In this document: positions 47,571-58,499 of the stretch, piece after piece | Position numbering within the stretch: position 1 is the stretch's first letter | Layout: every line of letters begins with the position of its first letter | DNA from: Zonotrichia leucophrys gambelii | Taxonomy: Eukaryota > Chordata > Aves > Passeriformes > Passerellidae | NCBI RefSeq assembly: GCF_028769735.1 | Contig: NC_088174.1 | Location: 1,013,501 to 1,077,500, forward strand | Direction: 5' to 3' | DNA length: 64,000 bases | Notes under the pieces: model-generated | Seen by the model: the letters and a program-made list of their open reading frames with translations, nothing else | Told to the model about the DNA's origin: nothing | The model's database searches: none | Translations under genes and position numbers: made by a program

Positions 47571-48584
47571 GAAGGAGGAGGGGAGATGTGTCCAGGTGCT
47601 GTGCTGGTGGATCCAATGGGCTTGGCAGAGTCCGGGCTGGGAGCTGGGGGTGTCTCCTGCTGTGTCCTCTCCACAAGGGAGGTCATCGTGTTTGACCCCT
47701 CTTGGGAGGTCTTTCCTCTGTTGGGAGAACTCAACACTCCAAAGAAATGCCCTGACCTGAGGTGCCATTTCTGTATTTCACACTCCGTGTCAGGGTGGAA
47801 TTCCCATCTGGATGACTCCAATATTATATCCTTAAAGGTGCTGCAGCTTTAGGGAAGAGCCTCCCTTCCCGTGTTAGGAATTTCAGGAGGGCAATCTCCA
47901 TGTGTTTGAGGATGCCAGGAGCTGGTCTCTTGCCTTACAGCCCAACTCTTCCCATCTCATGGCACGTTTCCTCCAGAGTGCAAATTCCATAGGATCAGAG
48001 GAAGGAATTCCACTCCAGGCAGTCACTTGTCTTCTCCAGCTTCTCTGCAAGTTCCTGAAATGCAGGGAAGGAGCTGGAGATGGCTCACCCCTGACCTTAC
48101 TGGCATCACTGGGACAGGGTGGGATGGCTCCTGGAGGGCAGCAGTGGGAGGATGTGGACTTTTTAGGAAGGACAGGCAGTGTGGAGTGGTGGCTGCTGAG
48201 CAGGAGGAGTTGGGAAGGAGTCTCAAACCTTCGTGAGGAGTTTTCCTTGGCAAACACTGCAGTTATGGCTTGTTTCATCTCCAAAAACTGCTGGTCTTAT
48301 TCTTACCTGACTCAGGTGCAAGGTGCTGATCAAACCCCAGCTGAAACCAATCCATTGATCATTGATTTCACCTGAAGCTGTGCTGGAATTTGAGGATTAA
48401 AGTGGTGCAGTCAGAGGAGATCAACCTCGATGAACTCTGGCAAAATGGGGTCTCCTCAACTTGTCCTCACAGAGCTGGCTCTCTTCCTGCAGAGTAAATT
48501 CCAGAGAATTAAGTGTGTTCAATAATTTTGCTGATCTACTTCCTGTATCTCCTTGGAGTTTATTAAAACTGGTTTTTAGAAAGC

Positions 48585-48604
48585 AATAAAATATTTTCAA
48601 TAAA
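48585..48604 (+). terminator. Paired polyadenylation signals of transporter-YrdC A
   Basis: AATAAA occurs at 48585-48590 and again at 48599-48604, about 1.5 kb beyond the stop codon. Confidence 0.65.
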
Positions 48605-50159
48605 CAGATCTCACACAGGGCTGTGCAATCATGAAAGAACCTTGTGGGGCAATGGGTTCTAGGTGTTGATGTTCCTGACCATGCAGGATCCAAGCAGGAT
48701 GTCAGGAGGAAATCCAATTGTGACACTTCCAGGGTGGGGAGAAGGAGGGAGGGAGAAGACAACTCCTCCCAGCAGCTCCTGGTACCAGCTCAAAAATGCC
48801 AAGGCTGAATTTCACCCCTTGATCACTAGAAAAACACCATAAACACCAAAATATGAGGGAATGTGATAAGGAGTGGAAATTTGAAGAGGTGCTGAAGCAT
48901 CACAAAGCCTTTTGTTTAGGGAAAACTGCCCTGGCTTAAATATACCGGAGGTGCTGCTGTCCTGTGCTGCAAATAACGATTTTTTTAGTGTGGCACAAAT
49001 TAAAAGTGGCTCAAGAAACTGTGTTCTTCACTTGATGCTTTGCCTGGATCCATTTTTCCTCTTTGCCTCCATATTTTTTTTGTTTTTATTCACAGAAAAT
49101 GTTCGTTTCAGTCTCGGGACACTGTGGGAAGCATTTCTCACTTTGCTGAAGTGAGACAAGGAGAGGTTTCATTTCAGTCATGATCTTACCCCACCCACAG
49201 CTCCCCTGTGTACCAGCAAGCCAGAAAGGAACAGCTTAGGGAAAAGGGGATTTAAGTGGGATCTTTCACTTAAATCAAGGCAAAAAATATTTCTACTATT
49301 TCAACAGTTTCCCAGCATTTAAGGGGAAGCAAAACATTTTTGAAGAGAAGTGGAGAGATGAAAAAAGTTTCTGTTTTAAGTGGCAAATCCAGTCAGAAAG
49401 GGCTGAGATAAACATTTGAATATTGGGATACATGTGCTGAAAAATCACAGATCAGGTGTATTTTGGGCTATCAACAGGAGTATTTTCATCAGTACAACTG
49501 GAGGTTATGGTCAAAGAAGGTTGTCCAGGCTCCTCAAGGGAGAGCCTCACGGAGTCCTTCTGTCCTGCTCAAGGGGAAAGAGCTGCTCCCATGCTCTGGA
49601 CAAGAGGGACAGGAGGGGGTGTGAGGTCCTCAGGTCTCCACCACAGGAGGAGGGAAACCAGAAGAGGCTCCTCTGAAACCAATTTTGGTTGCATTGTCAA
49701 TGTCTCGGAGATCTTTAGGCCTGAAAGGTCACCCTGGGAGACAAAACAACCTCATGAATGGGGCTCTTTGTGAACCAGCCAACTCTGCAATCCCACTGGG
49801 GCTGGAAACAGCCCGGGAAGAAGGGCTGTCCCACCTTCCTTCTGCCCTTTGTGGAGTCTAGACATCCGTGTCAATGGAAAAAAGCTTAAATAAGGATGTA
49901 AAAGAAGTGTATTTTCCAGTGGCAGGAAAAAGCCAGCTCACCCTTCGAGAATAGAGCGGTGCCGTGGGGACAGGAACTGACTCAGTGCCATGGCCAGGAC
50001 GTGCCGTGGGGTGGGTGCGCCCTGCTCGGGGTGGGCAGAGCTCTGCCGAGGGGAAGGGCATCCTCCCAACCACGGCTGGGGCCACACCAGCCCAGCAGAA
50101 CCCTTGGGACACGGGCAGGAATGTCCCTTGGCCACTTACAACCTGCAGGAACTGGGAGC

Positions 50160-50250
50160 TCGGGGAGATGGGAACATTAGATGGTGCTGGAGGTGACCTT
50201 GGAGATCTTCTCCAACCTTATCAATTCTATGGTTTTGTGACTCTTCTGTT
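50160..50250 (+). repeat. CR1 LINE 3'-end fragment, short
   Basis: 'ggtgaccttggagatcttct' then 'ccaaccttatcaattctatg' matches the sense CR1 terminus. Confidence 0.75.
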
Positions 50251-50919
50251 ATGTTCCCAAACATACATAGAATTAACCCCAGAACTAACCCCCCAAAAAA
50301 CCCAAACAAAAATACAAAACATGATGATAAATCATCAACCAATCACCCACCAAATTCTACGTTCTTGTAGCTTATATAAAGCATGACACTGAAGATGTCA
50401 AGATGGCTGCCACACACACCCAAGGACAAAAGTCTTAGTCCTAACCTTACTGTTAGTTTTGCTAGGTATACCTGAAGAGTCAAAGTCTGCCTGTGCCCTG
50501 GGATGGGGTGTGGGGTGGAGGAAAAGCTTGGTTGGGTCATCTTTAGTCCAAGCCAAGCCCAGTGATTTTGGCAGGGTTGAGGGCACAGCTTCTGCGAACA
50601 CGGCCTGCAGTGGGTTCTTGTCACGCTCACCTCGCTGCGTTCTTCCTGCTGCTCCTCCCTTTCCCAGCAGCAGCCCGGGGTTATTCCTGCAAAATCACCA
50701 GATAATCAGCTCTGTCAACAACAGAGAAACACCAGGGTTCAAAATGCTGGGGCAGGTTTTCAGCTGGGATTTGCCACCTGAGAGGCTGAGCTAAGCACCC
50801 TGGTCTGGGGCCATCCTGGGATCCCCTCATTCCTGCCAGAGCGAATGCTGGATTTAGAGATGGCTGGGTGACAGCAATAGGGCCCTGAACCAAAGCAAAA
50901 ATTAACTGTTAAACCCCAG

Positions 50920-51045
50920 AATCCCAGACTGTCTGAGGCTCAAAGCTCATCTCATTCCACCCCTTGCCATGGCAGGGACACTTTCCCCTGTCCCAGGTTC
51001 CTCCAAGCCCCAGTGTCCAACCTGGCCCTGGACACTTTGTCCTTT
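50920..51045 (-). repeat. CR1 LINE 3'-end fragment
   Basis: Reverse-complement CR1: 'gaatcccagactgtctgagg', 'ccatggcagggacactttcc', 'gtgtccaacctggccctgga'. Confidence 0.85.
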
Positions 51046-51412
51046 GCTGTGCATCTCCCTCGCTGTGACTCTTGGTGCTCCTGGAGCTGCCTGCTGTGGA
51101 ACAGCAGAGAGAACTTATCTCCCTAGGGAATAGATGGATTATGTAGAAAATCTTGCAGGAAAAACCAGCCTTCTGGAAATCCAGTTTTTGAGACTTAACA
51201 ACAATTAATGGGATTAATTAAATCCAGTCGTGACTCCATCATGTTATTCCTTTCTGCTTCCCCTCTGATTTGAAGCTTTCCATCCCCTCTTCCTGCAGGG
51301 CACTGCCAACTGGGGCTGAGGGAGGAAAGGGTCTGTGGGAGCTGCATCCCTGGGCAGACCCTGGTGGGTTTATGGGATCACTGGATTCCCCTGCTCCATT
51401 CCCATGGATTCT

Positions 51413-51628
51413 ACCCCTCTCCCCCTCCTTCCCAACCCTACCATTGCTCCAGGCCCTCCTTCCCTTGCAAAACCAACTGAGTCCTAACTGGAAGCACAGG
51501 ATTCTCTTGTGGGAATTAGAAATGGCAAAGTGAGGAATGAGGAAAGGATAAGGAAAGAGCAGACATGGAAGCTCACTGCTGTTTTGGAAGTCAAAAAAGA
51601 AACCGAGTCCAGGTGGTTGGACTGATGC
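51413..51628 (+). repeat. Direct duplication, copy 1
   Basis: About 215 bases nearly identical to 52684-52905: 'cccctctccccctccttccc', 'ccaggccctccttcccttgc', 'gggaattagaaatggcaaag', 'gctcactgctgttttggaag'. Class unknown. Confidence 0.9.
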
Positions 51629-52683
51629 TCCCAATGCCAGCAGATCCAGGGGATAATAGAGCAGGCAGGGCAGGAGGTCCTGTGGGGCTGGATGGGGAGG
51701 TCTGCCCTGAACGTCCAGTTCAGCAGCTCCAATAAATACCTTGAGTGAAAATCTCGTGTTAAAGGGTCAGCATTGTCAGTTCTTGTGAGAACTTTTCATT
51801 CCTTCCTGGAAAACACACAGAGATCTCACTCATGTTGTTATCTTGTTCTAGATAGCAAAACCCAGGAATTTCAGCAAATTCTTCTGCTCTGGCCACGAGA
51901 TGGATGTCAGGGTTGGGACAGTTGTCCCAAGAGAGAGAGGTTCATCTGTCCCAGCAGCTGTGGAACAGTCACTGAGGTCCCTCCAAGGCCCAGGCACCTC
52001 TGAGGAGCCTCAGGTTCTCACATCCTGCTGCAGAAGAAGATTCTCTGACCATCTCTCTGCCTTGGCTCTGTGCAGTTCTCAGGGTCCCATCCCAAATTTA
52101 GAGACATGACTGGCATTCCTTGTTCACCCAGGTGATCACCTCCTCATGGGGATTCCCCATGTGAGCACCTCCATTCTCATACCCCACTTTTCATGTGCCC
52201 CACCCGGCAGGAAGTAACGCAGGCCTTCTGTGAGGTGTTTTTGTTCCTTTTGCGAGGAGTTTCAGTAAATGCCCAGCCCCAAATGCCTTCCCTGACACAG
52301 CACCAATTCCTGAAGCGCTGCAGCCCCTTCCTCCTTTGGTCTCCCACGCATCTCTGCTGGTTTACACCACACAGCTGTTGTCTTATCTGCTGAATCAACC
52401 TGGATTCAGTTGATCATTCCCACTGCTGTGGGTTCCAGCATGACTCAGTGAAAACTCCCAAAGGACCAGGATATGTCCTGGTTTCCTTTCAGGAGTTCTT
52501 TAGAACCCGGAGGGTGGGTGGGTATCAGCAGCACTGACCCTGCCCCAACCACCCTCACCTTATCTCCTCAAAATTCCCAAAAGTCCCCAAACCACCTCTG
52601 GCATCCTGTGCCTGCAGCCTTCCCAAGGTCCCTGTTGTCCCACACTGGGTTATCAGATCCTGCATGACCCAAGGGGTCCCACA

Positions 52684-52905
52684 GACCCCTCTCCCCCTCC
52701 TTCCCAACCCTACCATCGCTCCAGGCCCTCCTTCCCTTGCAAAACCAACCAACTCCTAATTGGAAGCGCAGGATTCTCTTGTGGGAATTAGAAATGGCAA
52801 AGGAAGTGAGGAATGAGGAAGGGATAAGGAAGGAGCAGACATGGAAGCTCACTGCTGTTTTGGAAGTGAAGAAGAAACCAAGTCCAGATGTTTGGACTGA
52901 TGGTT
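52684..52905 (+). repeat. Direct duplication, copy 2
   Basis: This is the partner of 51413-51628 in the same orientation, about 1.27 kb away, with a handful of substitutions and small indels (for example an extra 'gaag' after 'ggcaaag'). Confidence 0.9.
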
Positions 52906-52954
52906 ACCAACCCCAACAAGTCCATGGCTCCATGGCTGCTGGGATGTGGGGCAC

Positions 52955-53333
52955 TGTGACCGTGTTCACAGGGTTCTTGGATAAGGGAAGAGACGAGGAT
53001 CTGACTCCATGTTTCAGAAGGCTGATTTATTATTTTATTACATATATTACATTAAAACTATACTAAAAGAACAGAAGAAAAGGTTTCATTAGAAGGCTGG
53101 CTAAGAATAGAATAGGAAAGAGTAACAAAGGTTTGTGGCTCAGCTCTCTGTCCATGCCAGCTGACTGTGATTGGCCATTAATTACAAACATCCAACATGG
53201 GCCAATCCCAGATGCACCTGTTGCATTCCACAGCAGCAGATAACCATTGTTTACGTTTTGTTCCTGAGGCTTCTCAGCTTCTCAGGAGGAAAAATCCTAA
53301 GGAAAGGATTCTCCATAAAAGATGTCTGCGACA
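52955..53333 (-). mobile_element. Solo LTR (family L1), minus orientation
   Basis: On the plus strand it reads TGTGACCGTGTTCACAG...GATGTCTGCGACA, the reverse complement of the 16285 copy. Flanks are GGGCAC (52949-52954) and GGGTAC (53334-53339), a 6-bp target duplication with one substitution. The inner 'tttcagaaggctgatttatt' block matches 33705-34083. Confidence 0.88.
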
Positions 53334-53494
53334 GGGTACAGGCTCCTTGGCCACAGGAACAGCTGAGCAGGGCTTCCCACAGACATTCAATGGTTATCTT
53401 GTTCTCCAGCTCACTTCCAAGGTCTCGCTCAAAGACCTGAGATGGGAGTCAAGGGAAGGTGGAGGCCTTGTCCAGGTCTCCTCATTGCTAAACC

Positions 53495-53625
53495 TTAACA
53501 TGGAACAGCAGCTCTGGGGGTTCACATCTGAGCAGCCTGGCCCAGTGGAGCTGTCCCTGCCCATGAGAGCTCAATGAAATGGGCTTTAAGGTCCCTCCCA
53601 ACCCAAACCAGTCTGGAGATTTGGG
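53495..53625 (+). repeat. CR1 LINE 3'-end fragment
   Basis: Sense CR1 tail: 'gagcagcctggcccagtgga', 'ctgtccctgcccatgagagc', 'ggtccctcccaacccaaacc'. Confidence 0.85.
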
Positions 53626-55194
53626 ATTACTGAAATGGGTTTTGCACAGCTGTGAGTGGGTCCTTTGAGGCTGCCTTGTCTGTGGTGCTACAGATTCTGG
53701 AGATTTTTGAACTTTCTGGGCATGCTTTGCCCAGAACAATTCCTCCTGTCTGTTGAGGAAGTGAGTCCCACCAGATCCGTGGTGGAAGAATAAGAGTTGG
53801 TTGTGTATCTGTCTTCACAGGTTGTTTTTTCTTCCTACTCTGCAGGAAATTACGTTTAAATGGATAAAATGCAAATTCACAGAGCTGTGTGCTAACTGCT
53901 ACCAGGAAGATGCATTTTCCTGCCTCATAAAGTGATCTGACAAATAGAGTTCTTTGATCAATCAGTGAAAAAGGCCCAAGAAGAAGGAAGCAGACAGGTA
54001 TGGGCAGGGCAGAACCCAAACCAGCCCACAACAGCCTTGATGTGGGGCAGCTCTGGGAAGGGCGTCCCCAATTCCTGGCCTAGGAGGGACTTCCTTATTT
54101 TTAAAGTAAACCATGAGTTGGTAAAAGCTGCCCTAAGAGAGTCCAGTCACGAGGATGAGCTGGTTCTCTGTGCTGAGACAGAGATGGAAATCCAGTTCTC
54201 TGGGAAGCTGAGCTGGCCAAACCCTGCTTTCCTGAGAAAGGAGCCCCCTCCAAGGCACGGGAGTGCCTGAAGGTGCTGCCACCCCCAGGCATTGGTCCCT
54301 TGGTCCCAGAACAGGCCTGGCCATGGCCACTCCTCAGTATTCCCTTCACAGTCTCCTGGAGCACACATGGAATGTCCTGCACCACCACTGGCATGGCTGC
54401 GATTTAATTCCTTGACAATGCGAACGCTCGGTTTTGTGCCAGCACTTTCCACCAGTGTTTCTTTCATAAAAGAATTTATAAAATAATGCCCTCCCTTTGG
54501 GAGGCTACCCAAAGCCTCCTCTCCCATCCCTGCCTCTCCTTCCCTCTCCCTGCACCCACAAAGGGCTGCTCCTCTCTGCCAAATGAAAATGATTTCACAG
54601 GAGCTCAGCTCACTTTGGAGCAAACACCAAGATGAGAAGGGGTGGAAATTATTAAAACCATCCACAAGAGAGATTTAGGGACAAATATGACAAGGTTTGC
54701 ATCCTTTACCCCTAACTCTGGTTGACATTGCTGTTTCCACTGGGAATTGAGCCTTCCCAGTTGGGAATGAGCCTTCCCCAGTGTGCAGCAGAATGGAAAA
54801 CACAACAAGAGGTGTTAAAGATCAGCAATGGCTCTGATGAAAGGACCTTGTGTTTAGAGAGCCTGACTGAAGGGATTGAGGGCTCCTGTTGTTGATCTAA
54901 GGGAGGTGTGTTTGTTTCCCTCTAAACTTGCAGGAACACCGGCAGGCGCTGTGGAGACCTGGGGAATTTACTTTGGAAGAATTGTGGGAATGTGACGATG
55001 GGGACCTTGCTCCAGGCCCCAACGTTCTTGGGCTGGGTTTGTGTGTCAGAGCCCCAGCACGGTGCTGCTCACCCCTCTGGGGGATGGGCTCTAAGCCATT
55101 TCCCAGCCCAGTTTGTCCTGGGAACTGCTCAGAGCCCACCAACCAATTCCATCATGGATTTGGCTAAAGGGGCAGAACCAACAACCTAATCAAA

Positions 55195-55330
55195 GAACCC
55201 CAGAATTATTTGGGTTGAAATATTTGGGAATTTAAAGAATATCTCCTGCCATGGGCAGAGACACCTTCCACTCTCCCAGGTTGCTCCATGCCCATCTAAC
55301 CTGGCCTGGGACACTTCGAGAGATGGAGCA
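55195..55330 (-). repeat. CR1 LINE 3'-end fragment
   Basis: Reverse-complement CR1: 'gaaccccagaattatttggg', 'gccatgggcagagacacctt', 'catctaacctggcctgggac'. Confidence 0.82.
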
Positions 55331-55509
55331 TCTCCAGTATATCACTGCCTTGAAAAAGTGTTTTTGATAAAATGCTGTGAAATACATTTCCCAATAACAT
55401 AGATTCTTTGCCATTTGTCTGAGGTTCATCAGCAAACCCAGCAAAGTTTTGCTCCACAACCTCCATGATGTAGGTCAGAAATTCCCAGCTGTATGTGCAA
55501 GGCACAAAT

Positions 55510-55605
55510 AACCTGTTCCAGTGGAAGGGATTGGGAAAAGGATTATTGATTGGGTTTGGTCCCTCCTGATCCAAACCATTTTAGGGTTATCTGATTCTCC
55601 CAAAC
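55510..55605 (+). repeat. Short CR1 terminus
   Basis: 'ccagtggaagggattggg' and 'ggtccctcctgatccaaacc', then 'ttatctgattctc', resemble the sense CR1 end. Confidence 0.6.
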
Positions 55606-56639
55606 ATGTTTTTTTTTTAGGAAATATTCCCCTTTATTTAGCAACAACACTGAAAAATCAAATTTATTTCCTTCTTTGCAGCAAAGAGAGGTGAGAACGT
55701 GTTCCTGGCACAAACTGATTGTGCTGTTTGTTGTGTTAATTAAAAATCCTCTGTTTTTCTTCTTTATCACCTGATGGTGGAAAACAGGTGCAGAGCAAAT
55801 ACCTCTGACCCATAATTACTCCTGAGTCACCAGAACACTCATGAGATGCAAGTGCCAAAGTGAGCAGCCCAGACTAGGGTGACTGTTTGGGATTTTTTTT
55901 TCCTCTAACATAATTTGTTTGTTTCCTTACTCAGTAAATTGTAAAAACTCCATTACTGCATAAAATTTTACACCCCTGGCTCAGTTGCCCATAAGTACAG
56001 ACAGTTTATTGATTTCCTTGTGCTCTGCTGGGAAGGGAGTTTTACATATATTTTATAAGGAAATACTAATCCTGGTTCTCCCTGAAATGAAGTAGTAAAG
56101 TCCTGCCATTTTCTTATCTTGGCCCACTTATAAATTCTGGATTTTCATAGCTCTGGTTGGAATCTGTTTCTATTATCCCCCCTGATTTCTGATACAGACC
56201 TTTCCTCAAGGGCTGACACATCTTGGGCTCCCTTTACCTGCTGCAGAGCTCCAGAGGTCATTTTTTACCAAATCCTGGCTGTTTGGTGTGAGCAGGGAAG
56301 GGGCACTTGGGCAACTCCACACCCTTCCCTGGAGCTGACACCTCCCATGGCAGCAGCATGGAGATGGTCTCACCCAGTCCCGGATCACAAGTCAAGAAGG
56401 GACCTTCTCCTTTTCTACTTCCTTGGGGTTTTTCTGCTGTTCCAGCAGTTTATAGCCAATATTAACAAACCTCACTTGCTCAGGAAGTTCAAGTCGTTTT
56501 TCAAGCATTAAGGTGTTTAAACATGAGAGGAGTCCCGTGTTGTGGGACTTCACCACATGCCTTAAAGTTAAGCCTCTGCTGGGTGGTGATGAACCTCAGC
56601 TGGCGCCTACATCCGTTTGTTGAAGGAGTGTTTATCACA

Positions 56640-56715
56640 CAACCGTGCAATGGTTTGGCTTGGAAGGCACCTGGAAGCTCATCCCCTTCCACCAGCCCAG
56701 GTTGTTGGGCTGTCC
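56640..56715 (-). repeat. Short CR1 terminus
   Basis: 'gcaatggtttggcttggaag' followed by 'ccttccaccagcccaggttg' resembles the reverse-complement CR1 tail. Confidence 0.6.
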
Positions 56716-57085
56716 TGGGGCATGTGCAGGGAGGAGAGCTTGACTAACTTCCACTTCCAGATGCTGGCACGGGCTGGGAAACCACAGGAGGCTGGGAATG
56801 CCCAGCTGTGCCCGCGTGGGCTCGCAGGGTCAGGAGGCTGAGGGTGAAGGGGAGCCTGTGTTCCATCCCAGGAACGGCTGCCAAGGATCTCTGACCGGGG
56901 CTTGGGGAGCTGCTGGGATGAAACAACATCCCTGACCTGGAGAAGGAGTAAGAGCTGCTATTTATGGCGACTCTGAGTGCAAATGGGAGGCAGCACCAGC
57001 TGGACAACAACGGCAGCGCCAAAGCAAGCGAGCACCTCGGGCTGCATTTGGTGTTGACATGTCAGAAATGAGGCCTGGGTGGAAT

Positions 57086-57296
57086 CCAGCCCCAAGGCTC
57101 CCAGATTTACTGCCCAGCTCCCACAGAAGCAGGAGCAATCCAGCCCCAGGGCTCCCAGATTTACTGCCCAGCTCCCACAGAAGCAGGAGCAATCCAGCCC
57201 CAGGGCTCCCAGATTTTCCTGCCCAGCTCCCACAGAAGCAGGAGCAATCCAGCCCCAGGGCTCCCAGATTTTCCTGCCCAGCTCCCACAGCAACAC
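57086..57296 (+). repeat. 54-bp tandem repeat, four copies
   Basis: Units start 'ccagccccagggctcccaga' at 57086, 57140, 57194 and 57249. The spacing is 54, 54 and 55 bases. The first unit differs by one base (cccaagg). Units 3 and 4 share a 'attttcctg' variant absent from units 1 and 2, showing stepwise duplication. 54 is a multiple of three, so open frames persist through it on both strands. Confidence 0.95.
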
Positions 57297-57794
57297 CAGG
57301 TGAGCAGGTGGGATGTGGCCTGAGGGAGAATTCCATGAGCAAGATGCTCCAAAACAATGATAAGGAGCAAGAGAAGGGAAGGGTCTTGTCCCCTGGGTGG
57401 TGGGAGGTGGGATTGTGGCTGTGCCAGGGGAATGACCCTGCCCAGAGCAGGAGGGAGGAGAGGGAACAACGACAGGGAACTGGCAGAGGTCTCCCACTTG
57501 GCCACTGCCTCCAGGATGGGAAAAACATTACAGAAAACCTCCAATCTGTCACGCACTTCGCAGTGTTTTGAAGCCTTCGGGTCTAACTCATTGTTTCCTT
57601 TGTTGAGGTTTGACTTTAGTGATTGGATTCCCTCATCCCTGGCTCCCCCTGGGGCTTGTTTGCTTTGGGAGAGGGGGAGGTTTTGTTCTCTGCTCTTGGC
57701 AGAAACTTCTGCCCCTCCACAGAGCCTAGCACGGGGACAAGGGTGGGGACAGCCCTGGGGACTCGTGTGGGGACAGCTCTGGGGCAGCAGCACT

Positions 57795-57870
57795 CAGCCC
57801 AGGAGCAAGGTGTTGGGATGAGATAATCCTGAAGATCCCTTCCAACCCAAGCCAGCCCATGGCTCTGAGC
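57795..57870 (+). repeat. Short CR1 terminus
   Basis: 'ggatgagataatcctgaaga' and 'tcccttccaacccaagccag', then 'catggctctgag', resemble the sense CR1 end. Confidence 0.65.
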
Positions 57871-58130
57871 CCTCAGCAGCCCCCAGCTTGGCCACGGATG
57901 TTCACGGATATTCCTTTGCATTTTCCAGGAGCTGAGTGCCCTGGGATGAGCTGGGAGTGGCCAGGAAGATGGCAGGGAAGGAATGGGGTGAGTTACTTGC
58001 TGCAAACCCTCTGTCAGAGCTGTCCTTCCTCTGGTGCTCAGTCGTGGAGCTTTGCCAGTTTGGGAGGACAAAGAGCTCGGTGGAGATCAAACGAAACACA
58101 AAGCCTTCTCCTTATGTTCCAAAAAGAGGA

Positions 58131-58136
58131 TTTATT
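58131..58136 (-). terminator. Polyadenylation signal of transporter-YrdC B
   Basis: AATAAA on the minus strand lies about 360 bases beyond the copy B stop codon. Confidence 0.7.
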
Positions 58137-58499
58137 TAGTGGGTTTTAGGATTTTAAAATACACAGATGTGAGTGTTGTGGAGGGGGATGCACAAACATT
58201 GTGTTCACAGTCCAGTGCACTTCAGAAGCACAGGAGCTCTGGGAGTTCCTGCAGTAAATCATCAGCTCCTGGGCAGCTCTCCTGGAGATTCCAGGCACTT
58301 ACGGGGGATAAACAACAAATCACTGCAGAAAGGTCCCAGAGAGGCCCCAGCTGGGGAAATGCTGCCATTCCCAAGGAGGTAAGAGCAGATCAGAGAAGGA
58401 ATGGCTCTCCCAAGACCATGTGCTCCAGCCAAACATGGGACACCTCCTGATTTTAGGGAGAGCAAACTTCGTTCCTTTGCTGAGGAACCAGACCACGGT

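Larger units (their letters stand above)
47088..48604 (+). other. 3' untranslated region of transporter-YrdC A
   Basis: No further exon was seen after the TGA at 47085-47087. Two polyadenylation signals end the region. A diverged CR1 piece occupies about 47458-47570. Confidence 0.55.
48605..58130. other. 9.5-kb intergenic region between convergent paralogs
   Basis: I found no exon with recognisable coding content. The interval holds CR1 fragments on both strands, a direct duplication of about 215 bases (51413-51628 and 52684-52905), a family-L1 LTR (52955-53333) and a 54-bp tandem repeat (57086-57296). The open frames of up to about 200 codons near 57 kb are produced by that tandem repeat. 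Confidence 0.65.

Noticed and set aside
57086..57296. Possible CRISPR-like array
   Set aside because: Units are contiguous tandem copies with no unique spacers, in a vertebrate genome.
48605..58130. A seventh gene in the convergent intergenic region
   Set aside because: No exon with both splice sites and recognisable protein similarity was found; all longer frames map to repeats.
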